This document shows, one piece after another, positions 23,682-34,594 of a stretch of DNA of 64,000 nt. This DNA comes from Ryuthela nishihirai (taxonomy: Eukaryota > Arthropoda > Arachnida > Araneae > Heptathelidae), in contig JAWZYU010000025.1 of the NCBI GenBank assembly GCA_038380435.1, positions 46,260,691 to 46,324,690 of the forward strand, given 5' to 3'. Below the pieces are notes generated by a model. The model was not told where the DNA came from. It worked only from the letters and a program-made list of their open reading frames with translations, and did not search any database. Every line of letters begins with the position of its first letter. Position 1 is the first letter of the stretch. A program made the position numbers and the translations under genes.

Positions 23682-24178
23682 GATCACCACTTATAATATA
23701 ACGTCGTGAGATGAAAAGTTGTGGTATCGTATAATCAGACTGAAAATATTCGCACCAACGAAGTAATGTAGCAGAAAATATTTAACATAAACCAAAGTTT
23801 TTCGACCTATCAATAGTGTTATTAAATCATCTACTGCAATAAAGAAAAGTAGTTTTTTTGCTGTAGTCGGCTGAAAAGATGTCAGATATTCATATTTCAA
23901 TTCTGAAACCAGGTTTTGAAAATGTATCATTAAAGGAGTTTGAGAATATAAAGATTGAGAAAAGAAAGACATTATTAACCCCTCTTTTCAAATTTTATGC
24001 AAATTGTTTATAAAGTAATATTTAACACTATGACGTAATATAACTACGGATAGGTCGAAAAAGCTTAATTTTTTTAAACTAATTTCTTCTCTATTATTTC
24101 GTTGGTGCGAATACTTTTAGATTTATTACGATACTACATCTTTCCATCTCAACAACGTCATTCATAAGATGGTGATCA
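23682..24178. mobile_element. Foldback element with about 130 bp inverted arms
   Basis: The left arm 23682-23815 (GATCACCACTTATAATATAA ... TTTTTCGACCTATC) pairs in reverse complement with 24050-24178 (GATAGGTCGAAAAA ... GATGGTGATC), diverged but collinear. The shared core is ATTCGCACCAACGAA. The roughly 235 bp centre is unrecognised. No clear target duplication was found. Confidence 0.7.
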
Positions 24179-24959
24179 GAATTAGTTCGTTCCCTCCTTT
24201 TGCAATTCAAGCTCAGTTGGTTTTCCAATGGGACTTAGATCTGCGATGTTGAATTTTTGCATCCTTCGTATGACTCTTTGGAAAGAGACTTTCCGTTGCA
24301 TTAGAGCCTCTTAGTTCGACACTTTTATCTTAGTCATCAAGAGAGCATCTTGGGAAGCATTTTTCACTTCCCGCACTCAAAAACCGGTCAAGACCTGTTT
24401 TGTACACCAAATATTTCCGTTGGACACCATGTCTGTTTCCTTACTTAATGCATCTGATTGGCCCTTGGTTCCAGATGGTTCCCAGGAATCTTGAAAGACC
24501 TGATTTTGCCCAAAAATAAATTATCGATGGGATCTGCATATCTCGAAAAAAAGCACTGGAATCGTTCTAGTTTAGTTCTGAAACTTTTCTTGTGATGCTT
24601 TTGCTCAATTTGGTGGTAAAACCAAACAGACAGAAATCGTCGCTAAGATTTTAGGGGAGAAAGATCCGTTGATATTTCTAAAGTGCTGGAGCTATTATCC
24701 TATATTTCGGATAACGTAATAGGCAGAATTATTAAAAATTTATCCTTCTGCCTGAATAGCAACAACCAAGAGGAATCTGACGTAAACAAACAACGTTCTT
24801 TATTCCCCATTTGTGAGTGTACAATCTTTTCCAGGGTTCCTGTCATCCTTGAAGCAAGAGAACTTCTGTTAGTATAATCTTATTTCCTTTGACTTTATTC
24901 TATGTCAAATGTTATCATTTATCAACATAATAATTTGATGAATGTTACAAAGAACACCC

Positions 24960-26850
24960 CAACTATTACTTAAAATGTAATGTCTTCAGTCCAAAAGTCT
25001 GTCGAGGAAATAATTCACTTTTGAATAAAGAGCTAATAAGTAACTTGGTCACTGTTGAGGATATTGTTAAAGTTATAAAATAATTAAAGGTTTCAAGTAC
25101 AATGGATTTGGATTTAATACTTGCAGATATTAAACGCTGCTCTGAGTGTTTTCCATTATCTCATGTTAATATTTAACATGTTATTAAAATTTAAAATATT
25201 TCCTTCTTTCTGGATAGAATCAAAGTCATTGATTGAGAATTACAGACCTATTGCTATTAATTCACCTTTTGCCAAGATATTTTAATCTATAATATATAAG
25301 AAGATTTATACTCAATTACTAAATTATTTTCATACAGTTCAGCATGGAATTTTACCTAAACGTTCTACAATTACGAATCTATTGTCAATTAATAATATTT
25401 CAGTTGAGATTAATCAAAATACTCAATTGGATATTTTTATACGCGGTTTTTTTAAAGGCATTTGATGGTATAAATTTTGAAATCTGGATTAAAAGTTGGC
25501 AAGAACTGTTCCAATTTACATATAATAGAATGGATATATTCATATTTAATTGATAGAGTACTTTATTTGAATTATGCTAGTTCTTATTCCAGGGCTTTTA
25601 ATAATAGTTTAGGTGTACCACAGGGTTCGAATTTAGGACCTTTGTTTTTATTATATTTATAAACGATTTACCTAATAATATTAAGTATTCTAATTGTTTG
25701 ATAACTGCAGTTCATGCAAAAATACATAAGCAAATTCAATGTTACGATGATTCTTTGAAATTACAAATGGATTTAAATAATCTGCATAGTTGATCTATTA
25801 ATGACTGTTCATATTTAAATAATTCTAAATGTTGTAGTGTCACCTACTCTCGTAAGAAAATATAGTTCTGTTTCGTTATGATATTAACAATGCTATACCG
25901 CAGCGTAAAAATGAGGTGTCTTGGGAATTTGGTTCACTTCGAAATTTAGTTTTAATTAGTACATGCAAGAAATTACCAATACTGCTTATCGTACTTTGGG
26001 TTATATTTTCCGGGTTGTGGGTTGGATTGTTTTACCTCTGAGTGGCACTTTTTTGCACGCCATGAGCTAAATGGCCAGGTCACATGGATCCCGAAGGCTC
26101 AGAGAAGGTTGGGGAAGGGGACCCACTGGAACAGCTGTTGGGAGACAGATGGTAGCCTCCCGTCAAGGCCATCCAGCGTGTTCCTTAACGTGCACAGGGT
26201 ATGGCTCTCCCGTACACGGGGCCACAACTTAACATCCCATCCAACCGACAGCGGCCTTTCCAAGCCCATCGGTGTCCCCTACTGACTGTGGGCAGGGCGG
26301 GGAATTTTGCGGAGATAAATCTCAATGCTGACCCAGCTGGGACTCGAACCTGGAAACTACAGATTACGAGCCTGGCTATATTTTCTGGAAAACAAGAGAT
26401 TTTACTGATATTAATTCGATTAAGGCTTTATTTAATTCTCTGGTCAGATCAAAGTTGGAGTATTGACCATTAATTTGGAATCCTTATTATAAAAATTAGA
26501 CGCATTTTCTTGAAACGATTCAGAACAGACCTATGAGGTTCTTATAGTTTAAAGTGACAGGTGTATATGTATATGATATACCAATAAAAACACTTAGAGA
26601 AAGGTTTCAAATTGTACCTTTAAATATTCGAAGAGATTTACTATGCTTAACGTTTTCATAATTTGCTTAACAATGGTGTTGATTGTCCATGTTTACTTTC
26701 CTTGATGTGTTTTAATATTCAGAAGAAGTTATATGGAAAAGATTATTTTTCAAAACGGCTGTATTTTCGTCTAGCGTTATGCAAAGTTTTACTGTATAAA
26801 GATTTATGCTTTTGCATAATGATCATTGCAGTAGTCTGGATTGATTTGTT
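24960..26850 (+). pseudogene. Jockey-like LINE reverse transcriptase pseudogene
   Basis: Collinear plus-strand frames give the RT motifs in order. These are IENYRPIAINSPFAKIF (about 25232-25285), VQHGILPKRSTITNLLSI, then KAFDGINFEI (box A, about 25455). SLGVPQGSNLGPLFLLYL follows (about 25605-25660), then a damaged F/YADD box read as TADDAKIHK. Then come NTAYRTLGYIFR and, after the SINE, RDFTDINSIKALFNSLVRSK and a RPMRFL block. Stops and shifts are everywhere. The endonuclease half was not recognised upstream. A SINE-1 copy (26014-26376) sits inside it. Confidence 0.78.
26014..26376 (-). mobile_element. SINE-1, 5'-truncated copy
   Basis: Ends at AGATTACGAGCCTGGC, so the A box of the tRNA-like head is missing while the B box and body are intact. 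A duplication TATATTTTC[C/T]GG flanks it at 26002-26013 and 26377-26388. The insertion interrupts the LINE polymerase at the codons for GYIF. Confidence 0.9.
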
Positions 26851-27039
26851 TAAAGTATCATTTAACAAGTTTTAAAGGAAGTGTTTAGTACTATTGAATG
26901 CTTAAAAGTTAGTCAAAGTTTTGGTTTTGTTTTTAAAAGAAAGATTTTTGGTTTGTATGTTGTTCCGTTTTTATGTTGTGTTCTGCGTGAATTTGCATAA
27001 TTAACGTAGAACGGTTTCGAATTCTAGACTTCAGCCTCT

Positions 27040-27560
27040 TTTCGGTCAGAGCGGTGCCATGAGGAGGATTATCACAGAAGACAAGCCCACTAAGTCGTGA
27101 CTAAGTCCGCATCTTAGACAGACAGGACCGTTTGAGGCATCGCAAAGCAGGGCAAAGCCACTTACCTGCCGCCTGCAAGCTACAATCCAAGCCGCGTGTA
27201 CAAAGGGAGGTGCCCTCTCGTCCATGAAAAAGCCTCTGTCAGAGTGGCGCTTGGTGCCATGTCTGAGACTTAGCCTTGCAACACTGGACGCCTGAAGGAA
27301 TTCCTCTGAACCACCGCACAACGGTTCCCATGGAGGGACAGTCACGTGGTTGTGGGACAAGAATGTCGCATCAAGAATGCTCCATTTTTCATCTATCACC
27401 CCCACCCCCTAGAAGAGAGTTGAGAGAATCAATCAGACTCTTAGGATGTCTTCTTATTAACCTAGTGACGAAAAAATGCAACCTTTTTTTCGTCACTTGG
27501 CTCTTGAGACTTGGACTGGACACTTGTGCTCCAAATGGTGGACTCGCCACTTGACCGTTT
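27040..27560. other. GC-richer island, unrecognised
   Basis: The base composition rises clearly compared with both sides. Short open frames occur on both strands (27046-27405 minus, 27276-27554 plus) but none looks like a family I know. A 12 bp inverted repeat GTGACGAAAAAA/TTTTTTCGTCAC lies at 27465-27476 and 27485-27496. It could be an unknown mobile element or a degenerate exon cluster. Confidence 0.3.
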
Positions 27561-29700
27561 GCTTCAGTAATCGACACATAGTAGTCGATTTCAGTTATGT
27601 TTTTTCTCAGTCGGCGATGTGATGCGACAGTAATACAACAATATAATGTAAGTTGATGTAAAAATGTAATGGAACTGTGTTAGTGTTACAAATAAATGTG
27701 TTTCGTATTTGTTGAAAAGCCGTACCTACTTTTGGTTATTCCTTTTGTGTGAGAGAATGAATTTGTTTCCCAGTAGGATACTGGGCTACTGATTGTTTTA
27801 ATGTGGGAACAATATATGGCTTTAAAATATACGATCACCTTTAAAATTAACTATATGATCACGGCCAAAATAATTACCTTTGTGGGGAGGATTATATATA
27901 GTATTAATTAATATTGAAAAATGATTAATAATAAATATCACTCTCAAACCGCCCCCCCCCCCCCGGGGAAAATATGTTGTACTAAGAAAGATGATTTGAA
28001 ATGCATAAATTGTATGTGTCCACAATTATTGGATCTCGGTATGTTGCGGGCAATGTAAATTTAAATAAATTATTAAATAATTTAACGCATTTAGGTTTGT
28101 CATTGTGTTAATCAAAAATAGTATCCTGGGCCATTATGCTGTCAAGTATGACTTATATTCACCAACAACTATATTTAAGAAACAATGAATCACATTTTAC
28201 TAAGTACTGGGTTGTTCTTGGTTTAAGTCGGATATCTTCTTGAAATAAAATCCATATTCAAAATCCGTGACAGACTGACATATTCAAATCCAGACGAGGA
28301 ATGTCTTAAAAGGAGCTCTTCTAATGATGTATGATAACCGTAATCTATTGAAATTTTACGTTCGCATAGAGAAATCACATTAAAATTATGAAGCTTTGAT
28401 TTTTTGATTTCCCCCGGGAATAAATTAGTTTTCTAATAACACTGAGCAATATGACTTTTGTTTCTTTAAAAATATTGGATGAATCTTGAAGCAGTGGCTG
28501 CTCGTTGGGTCGAACATGGGGTGGTTAGGATTCATCCAATTTTTAAACGCTATTTTCAATAATGTTACTACTGTGGTATTTTTTTATTTTCCAACAAACT
28601 TCGATTATTCTTGTCTTAGTTTCACGAATAGGAAATCAAATTCTTCAAATTTGAGAAAAATTATTTAAGAAAACTTTTCCTCTTTACTTAATAAAAATAA
28701 AAATTATTTAAATATTGAACTGATTGTAGAAACGAAAATTCTTGAATAGCATCATTATAAACATAAGAACGATTGAAAGGGCGAGAAAATAATCGAAAAT
28801 AATGCTGAAGAATTAAAATTTTTGGACCCTGATAAAAAGGTTAAAATCATAATTGAAAGAAATTATTTTGTATATTTTTTTTCCCAATGAAAAGAAATAC
28901 TGGAATTTTAGACAATGACTGATTCCGAAGTTGTTTCTGTTATTTGAAGGCAGAGCGGAGACCTGGCCGAATTCATCTCTAACACTTCTTTTAATGCCTC
29001 TTCTACAATTAATGATATCTGGAAATGCATGAGAATATTTTGCTTTGATACTGAATATAATTTGCATGTAAAAGGTTGTCTTCCCCATTCGTAATGAACA
29101 GGATGCACTTATTAATTATTCTACACCAAATAATCTACTTAATGGATGGAAAAGTTGCACAAAATGTCAAGATAATTAAACGCTGTTTATTAAAATCTGC
29201 AGAAAGAAGAAGTTCGTTATTACTTTGATGATATGTGATCCTCTCCCGGGATTTCTAACAAGAAAAAACATTACATTTGATTATGAACTGGAATTGTGTC
29301 AGTTCTCCTTTTCAATGTACTCGTTGTGTTCTTGATAATGCAGACAGTCACTGTATTTTTCGGACAGACGTATATCACACTACATCCTGCAGGTAAGTTC
29401 GAAAAGTAATCTTATTAAGTTTTTCCGATTTAGAAATATAAAAATTATCCTCACTATTTACTTTGACTGTGAGCGATCTTATTTTTGAAGCTTTAATGGA
29501 ATTTTGGGAAAATTTCAATAGCATTGATTTCGAAGATGAGAATTAGCACCGACAGTCAGATGAAGGAAGAAATGGCTTAATGATGGTATTTAAATGAGTT
29601 TCTCTTAATATCGAGCATATTAGATATTTCATGCGCTCAGAGGAAGAAATAAGAGTCACGGTATTTTACGTATAAGAGGAAAATGAGAGTTCATTATAAC
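27561..29700. other. Intergenic stretch, nothing recognised
   Basis: AT-rich sequence with a 13-base C run at 27952-27964. Short frames at 28486-28668 and 28813-29108 have no recognised similarity. Confidence 0.4.
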
Positions 29701-29722
29701 GTCACTGACCAATTACTCTTAC

Positions 29723-29763
29723 GCAGGGCCGCTGCGAGGCTGACGGCCTCGCAGCGGCCCTGC
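29723..29763. repeat. Perfect GC-rich hairpin, 18 bp arms
   Basis: GCAGGGCCGCTGCGAGGC at 29723-29740 is exactly reverse-complemented at 29746-29763, with loop TGACG. It stands out in AT-rich surroundings. No transcription unit or T-run is adjacent, so a terminator reading is not supported. Confidence 0.9.
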
Positions 29764-30554
29764 CTTACGGTGTGCAACGGTGCCTCGCCTTAAGGTGTGC
29801 AAGATAAAAAGTGCCGCCCTTTTAAAGTGATGATAGATGTATTTCAAAGAGCATACGAAATTTTTAAAGGAATATACATTACTTTTAATTGTGATTAAAA
29901 ATAATAACTAATTATTTGTTATAAAAATGATTAATATATTAATTCCTTAAAAACAAAATAACAATATATAAATTGCATGGACAGGTGACAAAGAGCATAC
30001 AATATACGATTGCTGTATCGTTTGCATAATAATCATAAATACATTGGTGGAAACTATCTTAAAGCTTGTCTTTCTGGGGTACAAGCATTTAAACCACTTC
30101 AATTGATTACACTGGGCAAAACACAAAATGGCTTTGAAATGAAATAGCCAATCTTTACTAATTTCGAGGTGCTGAAAACGAAACTGACAGTAAAATTTGT
30201 CGATTGGCTCTTATTTAGGAGAGACAGAGATGGTCATGCATAAACGACTCAGTCCTCATTGAGTATTTAGGTAAACATTTCCCAACGATGTATTTTAAAC
30301 TCCAGGTTGCAAAGTATTGCGCTGTACTGCATCAGCCCGCCATACACACAACCCCCGGAGGTATTGCATCATTGTCTGATGCAATGTAGTTGAGTCATGG
30401 CGTTGTGGTTTTACGATCGCGGACAAAAGATGATGCAATTGTTAGTTGTAAGCGACGTCTCGTATGATGAGCAAGTCTTTTGAGCGACTCCCATTTAACT
30501 CTTAGTCATAAGTACAACACAAGTGATCCTTGCAGTTTTAATCTAGCAGTAGTG

Positions 30555-30960
30555 ATGCCTCGTAACTTTGTTAATAGTGCAGTACATTTTGTTACATTTG
30601 CGGTGAAGTGACGTTTGCTTGCCAGAAAAGGGCCATCACTCCAATAGTGAAAGTGGCGTATGAGTTTTATTTTGGATGCAAGATCGGGGACCAGGACAAG
30701 GCCTGGGCCCCACGCATGTGCTGCAGTGTGTGTGCAAGAAATCTTCCGAAGTGGCTGAAAGGCGAAAAAGTGGCGATGCTGTTTGCTGTTCCTATGGTTT
30801 GGAGAGAGCCAAGCATTCACGCAAATGACTGCTACTTCTGCATGGTTCCATCTGTTTTTGGAGGCATCACAAGGAAAAAGAAGTGGACAACAGCGTACCC
30901 AAATATACAATCTGCTCTCTGACCAGTTCCACACGGCGAAGGCCTTCCCCCTTTTGTTTC
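30555..30960 (+). pseudogene. Cys-rich (zinc-binding-like) protein of unknown function, broken
   Basis: An ATG at 30555 opens MPRNFVNSAVHF. One missing base then shifts the frame into CYICGEVTFACQKRAI, and the rest is open in frame from 30608: FGCKIGDQDKAWAPRMCCSV, ARNLPKWLKG, FAVPMVWREP, DCYFCMVPSVFGGITRKKKW. A TGA interrupts SAL*PVPHGEGL at about 30920. The Cys pairs (C-x2-C, C-C-x2-C, C-x2-C) suggest a zinc fold resembling a ZAD- or THAP-like N-terminal module. I recall similar unnamed proteins in arthropod genomes, often multicopy, but cannot name a family. Two lesions mark it as a pseudogene. Confidence 0.6.
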
Positions 30961-31553
30961 CATATAGAACTGGACTGAAAATCGATTAATCGCATTTCTA
31001 CATCTTCCAAATTCAGTCACTCCAAAATCGCCAAATGCAGTTTATCTGCTGATGAATGTAAAATCCGAATGCTGTCCGAATGTAAAATAAATTTTGATGT
31101 TTTTTCAAATTGCCTGAACTGCGCAAATCTTGAAGAAAATTCGTTGATTTCGACTGAATAACTGCAGACAACTCTTGTGTCAATTTAACTTGATCTGGTT
31201 TATCATGAGATTCCAGATTTGCAAAGAATATGTTTGTATTTGGAAAATATTTGAAGGTGTTGGAAATAACGTCACGTTTGAAAATTTGTAATTAGCTTCG
31301 AATGCTTTGATTAAATCAAATATGACAATAATTGTCTTGTTAACACCTTGCAGTTTAACACTTAATTCATTTAAATGCAATCTCAAATCAGTAAAAAATA
31401 TTAATTTGGAAAGCCATTCGACGTCGAATAATTGATTATATCTTTCAAAGATTTTCTGATTATGTAAAAAAAGTCTTCATCTAAACTCTCAACGAATATT
31501 TGAAGAACTTGTCCACGACTTAACCATCGGACGTTGTTGTACATAAGTAAAAA

Positions 31554-31640
31554 CTCAGCAGTACTGTACACTGACTTTCAGCAGTAGTGTACATTGTACA
31601 CTGACTATTCAGCAGTAGTGTACATTGTACACTGACTTTC
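31554..31640. repeat. 36 bp tandem repeat, about 2.5 copies
   Basis: CAGCAGTAgTGTACAtTGTACACTGACTwTT recurs at 31556, 31578 and 31609; the first copy is short. It lies inside the coding part of the hAT pseudogene, between the codons for YNVHY and EFLLMYNNVRW, where the family has no such sequence. Confidence 0.8.
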
Positions 31641-32573
31641 CTTCATTTAATAATTGTCGAAATTTTCTTTCATTTAAAGCGCGTACAGATATAAAATTGA
31701 CCAATTTTGTTACAAGGCTCATAACATCTTCCAGCGACTTGAAACGGGCCTTTGCGCATAAAACCTGCTGGTGTATAATGCGATGAAAACCCAGAACTGA
31801 ATGTCCAATACGTTCGGTAAATAAATTGACAAAGCCATTTTCCTTTCCAGTCATACTGCAAGCACATCAGTAGTTACTGATACAATTTTGGAAAGATCTA
31901 TTTCTCTTTCAGCGAGTGCATTTACAACTGCGTTGCAAATATCAATTCCTTTTGTTGTTGTTGCTAATGATGTTAAACTGATCCATTCTTCTTTGATATT
32001 ATTCCCAACAGAATAACGAATAGAAATTGCTAAACGAGCTGATCCAGTTATGTCAGAACTCTCATCAAGGCAGAGAGAAATTAAACCAGAAGAATTTATA
32101 TCTATTTTTTGCTGATGGGTTATATTTTTAGCCATTTCCAAGATTCTATCTTTCACGTGTTTCTAGCCAAAGGAATATCTTTTATTCTTTGAATAATTTT
32201 TTCCTTGTTTTCAAACTCTTCAAAGAGAACTGGTGCTCATTTTAACCATGCTACTTTCATATATTCCTCTTCACTAAAAGGTTTCCCGTGTTTAGCAATT
32301 ACGTTTGAGGCAAAAAAACAACAACAACAACTAGCAGCAGTTGTATTTGAACGATTGCCGATAAATTTCATTAGGGATGTTAACTCAATATATCTATTTT
32401 TAATTGCCCGAGCAAAAAATTCTTTTTGTTCGTCCTTGCTTTTCTCAAGGAGTGATTTATGCTTTGTCTCATAATGCCGTTTTACTGACCACGTTCTGCA
32501 CGGAACTGTCCCGGAACATAAAACACCTACTGCTTTATTGCCTTTGTTAATCATGTCATACTCTTCAGTCCAC

Positions 32574-32832
32574 TACCGAAGGGCTTGGACAGTCCGCCGT
32601 CCATCGGATGGGACGTTAAGCCATGGTCCCGTGTGCGGGAGAGCCGTACCCTGTGCACGTTAAAGAACACGCTGGATGGCCTTGACGGGAGGCTACCACC
32701 TGTCTCCCAACAGCTGTTCCATTGGGTCCCCTCCCCCAACCTACTCTGAGCTTTCAGGGTCCATGTAACCTGACCATTTAGCCCATGGTGTGCAAAAAAG
32801 TGCCGCTCACAGGTAAAATAACCCAACCCAAC
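32574..32832 (+). mobile_element. SINE-1, strongly 5'-truncated copy
   Basis: The whole tRNA-like head is lost; it begins at TACCGAAGGGCTTGGACAGT and runs to AACCCAACCCAAC. A perfect 11 bp duplication CTTCAGTCCAC flanks it at 32563-32573 and 32833-32843. It splits the hAT zinc-module coding region. Confidence 0.92.
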
Positions 32833-32916
32833 CTTCAGTCCACCAACTTTGGAACTCTCTGCTGCTTGAGTCTGATAATTTTTGTTTTTTGTTTTCTACT
32901 TACCATGGCTAGTGAA

Positions 32917-33021
32917 AATAAAACGTTTGATTTTATTTTTAAATAGATTTGTCACAGTTCTACTTAAAATGGCTAGTGAACTGTAACAAATCTATTTAAA
33001 AATAAAATCAAACGTTTTATT
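32917..33021. repeat. 43 bp near-perfect inverted repeat
   Basis: 32917-32959 and 32979-33021 are reverse complements over 43 bases with a single mismatch (core AATAAAACGTTTGATTTTAT). ATGGCTAGTGA occurs both in front of the left arm (32904) and in the 19-base spacer (32969). It lies at the 5' end of the hAT reading frame. Confidence 0.9.
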
Positions 33022-33283
33022 AAATGCCTAAATTAAATTACTTCTATGATTCACACATACAGCAAAAACAATGCACATACGCAACAATAATATACTTGTG
33101 GGCGCGCGGCGCGAAGGCGAAATGCTTAAGAACGTACGTGCGATTAGAGACGGAGTGTTCGGGAATCATACGCATGAGTTAGTCGCTGCTCGTTATCTAC
33201 AATGTGTCCACCACAGAAATAGACAAGGCGAAAGGACGCTTTGCGCAGCTTATCGCGCACGATTTCTTCAGGACAGTTATTTG

Positions 33284-33489
33284 TAATAATAATAAATAAA
33301 TACCCCCTCAAGCAGCTGCTTGCCACAGAGGTCTGACAGGAGCCTGTCAGTTTATATGCCAGAGTAGAAGGTCTGAGAGGATGACAGGCCCTCAGCAGAA
33401 AAACGACACAAACAGCCATGCCTTACCTGGGGCTCGAACCCAGGTCCCTTAGATCAGTAGCCAAGCGCGCTAACCACTCGGCCATGGGA
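33284..33489 (-). mobile_element. SINE-2, full-length copy
   Basis: On minus, the head GGCCGAGTGGTTAGCGCGCT (A box) and GGTTCGAGCCCCAGG (B box) are intact. The body CTGACAGGCTCCTGTCAGAC leads to a 3' AT-rich tail (TATTTATTTATTATTATTA). This is the best-preserved copy of the family in the window. Confidence 0.9.
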
Positions 33490-33734
33490 CGGCTCAAATT
33501 TGTACGCATCGTTTAAGTTGCCATTACGATAATTTTATATTATGGCTAATGTTGCCAACTATATCAATCAAAAAGGTAAATTAAAAAAAATTGAATTATT
33601 TATATTACCACTTTATTATGTATTAAAATTGTTATTATTTTCAATATGTAAAACCTGGCGTCTCAATCGGTAAACAAAAGCATATAATTTGTCAAAACTC
33701 ATGAACTGTCAGAAAACCGGTATTTAATATTGGA

Positions 33735-34015
33735 AATGTCATGCCCTCAGAGATCTTATCCTGCGGACATGACTGTGGGCCGGAAGGATCTCGAACCTTC
33801 GGTCTCCAAAGCCGTGACAAAGACTTTTGGGGCTGACCTCCAGTTTGTGAAATTCGCTGACGCCGGTTTCAGCAGAGGACAAACTTCGCCTTCGGCATAG
33901 AAGTTTCACGAACTGACCGTCACGGTGAGCATCAAAAGTCACGGGGAGGTGCATCCTCCCTGCTTTCGCCGTTCTAACCAATTGGAGTTAAGCGCGTCAG
34001 CTAACGCGGTGACCT
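33735..34015 (-). other. Possible third tRNA-like repeat or composite SINE
   Basis: On minus, GAAGGTTCGAGATCC (33783-33797) looks like a Pol III B box, and a GTTAGCTGACGCGCTTAACT stretch (about 33980-34005) resembles an A box. The roughly 200 bp between them is far too long for a tRNA. GC content is high. There is no second copy in the window, so this is only a suggestion. Confidence 0.3.
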
Positions 34016-34210
34016 CCGACAGAGGTAGCGATGAGCACTTGTTCTTAGAGAAGTGAACAGTCTGGCGAGTGCGTTCTCCCTTCTTCTTGTCTGGGCTCTC
34101 GAAGGCGATGGTCATCTCCTGCAGATAGTGAAAAAAACTCTACAATGCCTGAACGCCCTGCCAGGCGGCCTAGGGATGCTGTTTCAACGTAATGACTGCT
34201 ACATGAGAGA

Positions 34211-34594
34211 GGGGGCGCGGGTGGCTCAGTCGGTAGCGCGCCAGGCTCGTAATCTGTAGTTCCCAGGTTCGAGTCCCAGCTGGGTCAGCGTTGAGATTTA
34301 TCTCCGCAAAATTCCCCGCCCTGCCCACGGTCAGTAGGGGACACCGATGGGCTTGGAAAGGCCGTCGTCCGTCGGATGGGACGTTAAGCCGTATCCCCGT
34401 ATGCGGGAGAGACATACCCTGTGCACGTTAAAGAACACGCTGGATGGCCTTGACGGGAGATCTGTCTCCCAACAGCTGTTCCAGTGGGTCCCCTCCCCCA
34501 ACCTTCTCTGAGCCTTCGGGGTCCATGTGACCTGGCCATTTAGCCCATGGTGTGCAAAAAAGTGTCGCTCAGAGGCAAAACAACCCAACCCAAC
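34211..34594 (+). mobile_element. SINE-1, full-length copy
   Basis: The head GGGTGGCTCAGTCGGTAGCG, B box GGTTCGAGTCCCAGC, body and AACCCAACCCAAC tail are all present, in plus orientation. A perfect 12 bp duplication CTACATGAGAGA flanks it at 34199-34210 and 34595-34606. It interrupts a short open frame (34053 onward) of unknown identity. Confidence 0.93.

Larger units (their letters stand above)
31180..32915 (-). pseudogene. GTF2IRD2-like hAT transposase, disrupted
   Basis: Minus-strand frames run from about 32900 down to about 31400. An N-terminal basic stretch is followed by EEYDMINKGNKAVGVLCSGT and VKRHYETKHK, a BED/C2H2-like zinc module (32460-32560). EEEYMKVAWLK comes next. GLISLCLDESSDITGSARLA (about 32040-32095) carries the catalytic DES-SD block. 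SLTSLATTTKGIDICNAVV and KIVSVTTD follow. GFHRIIHQQVLCAKARF (about 31745-31800) is the conserved IIHQ-x-LC box, followed by YNNVRWLSRGQVLQIF (about 31490-31540). Frameshifts occur near 31860, 32160 and 32560. A SINE-1 (32574-32832) and a small tandem repeat (31554-31640) interrupt it. It is similar to proteins annotated as general transcription factor II-I repeat domain-containing 2, which are hAT-derived. Confidence 0.82.

Noticed and set aside
30363..30388. ATTGCATCATTGTCTGATGCAAT as a regulatory hairpin
   Set aside because: Only nine paired bases in AT-rich DNA; common by chance and with no adjacent intact gene.
33739..33981. 80 aa minus frame MVRTAKAGRMHLPVTFDAHR
   Set aside because: GC-rich but overlaps a possible tRNA-like repeat and shows no recognised domain; not supported as a gene.
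34217..34290. tRNA genes at the ends of SINE-1 and SINE-2 copies
   Set aside because: A and B boxes are present, but the acceptor stem does not close and the sequence continues into the SINE body, so these are tRNA-derived heads and not tRNA genes.
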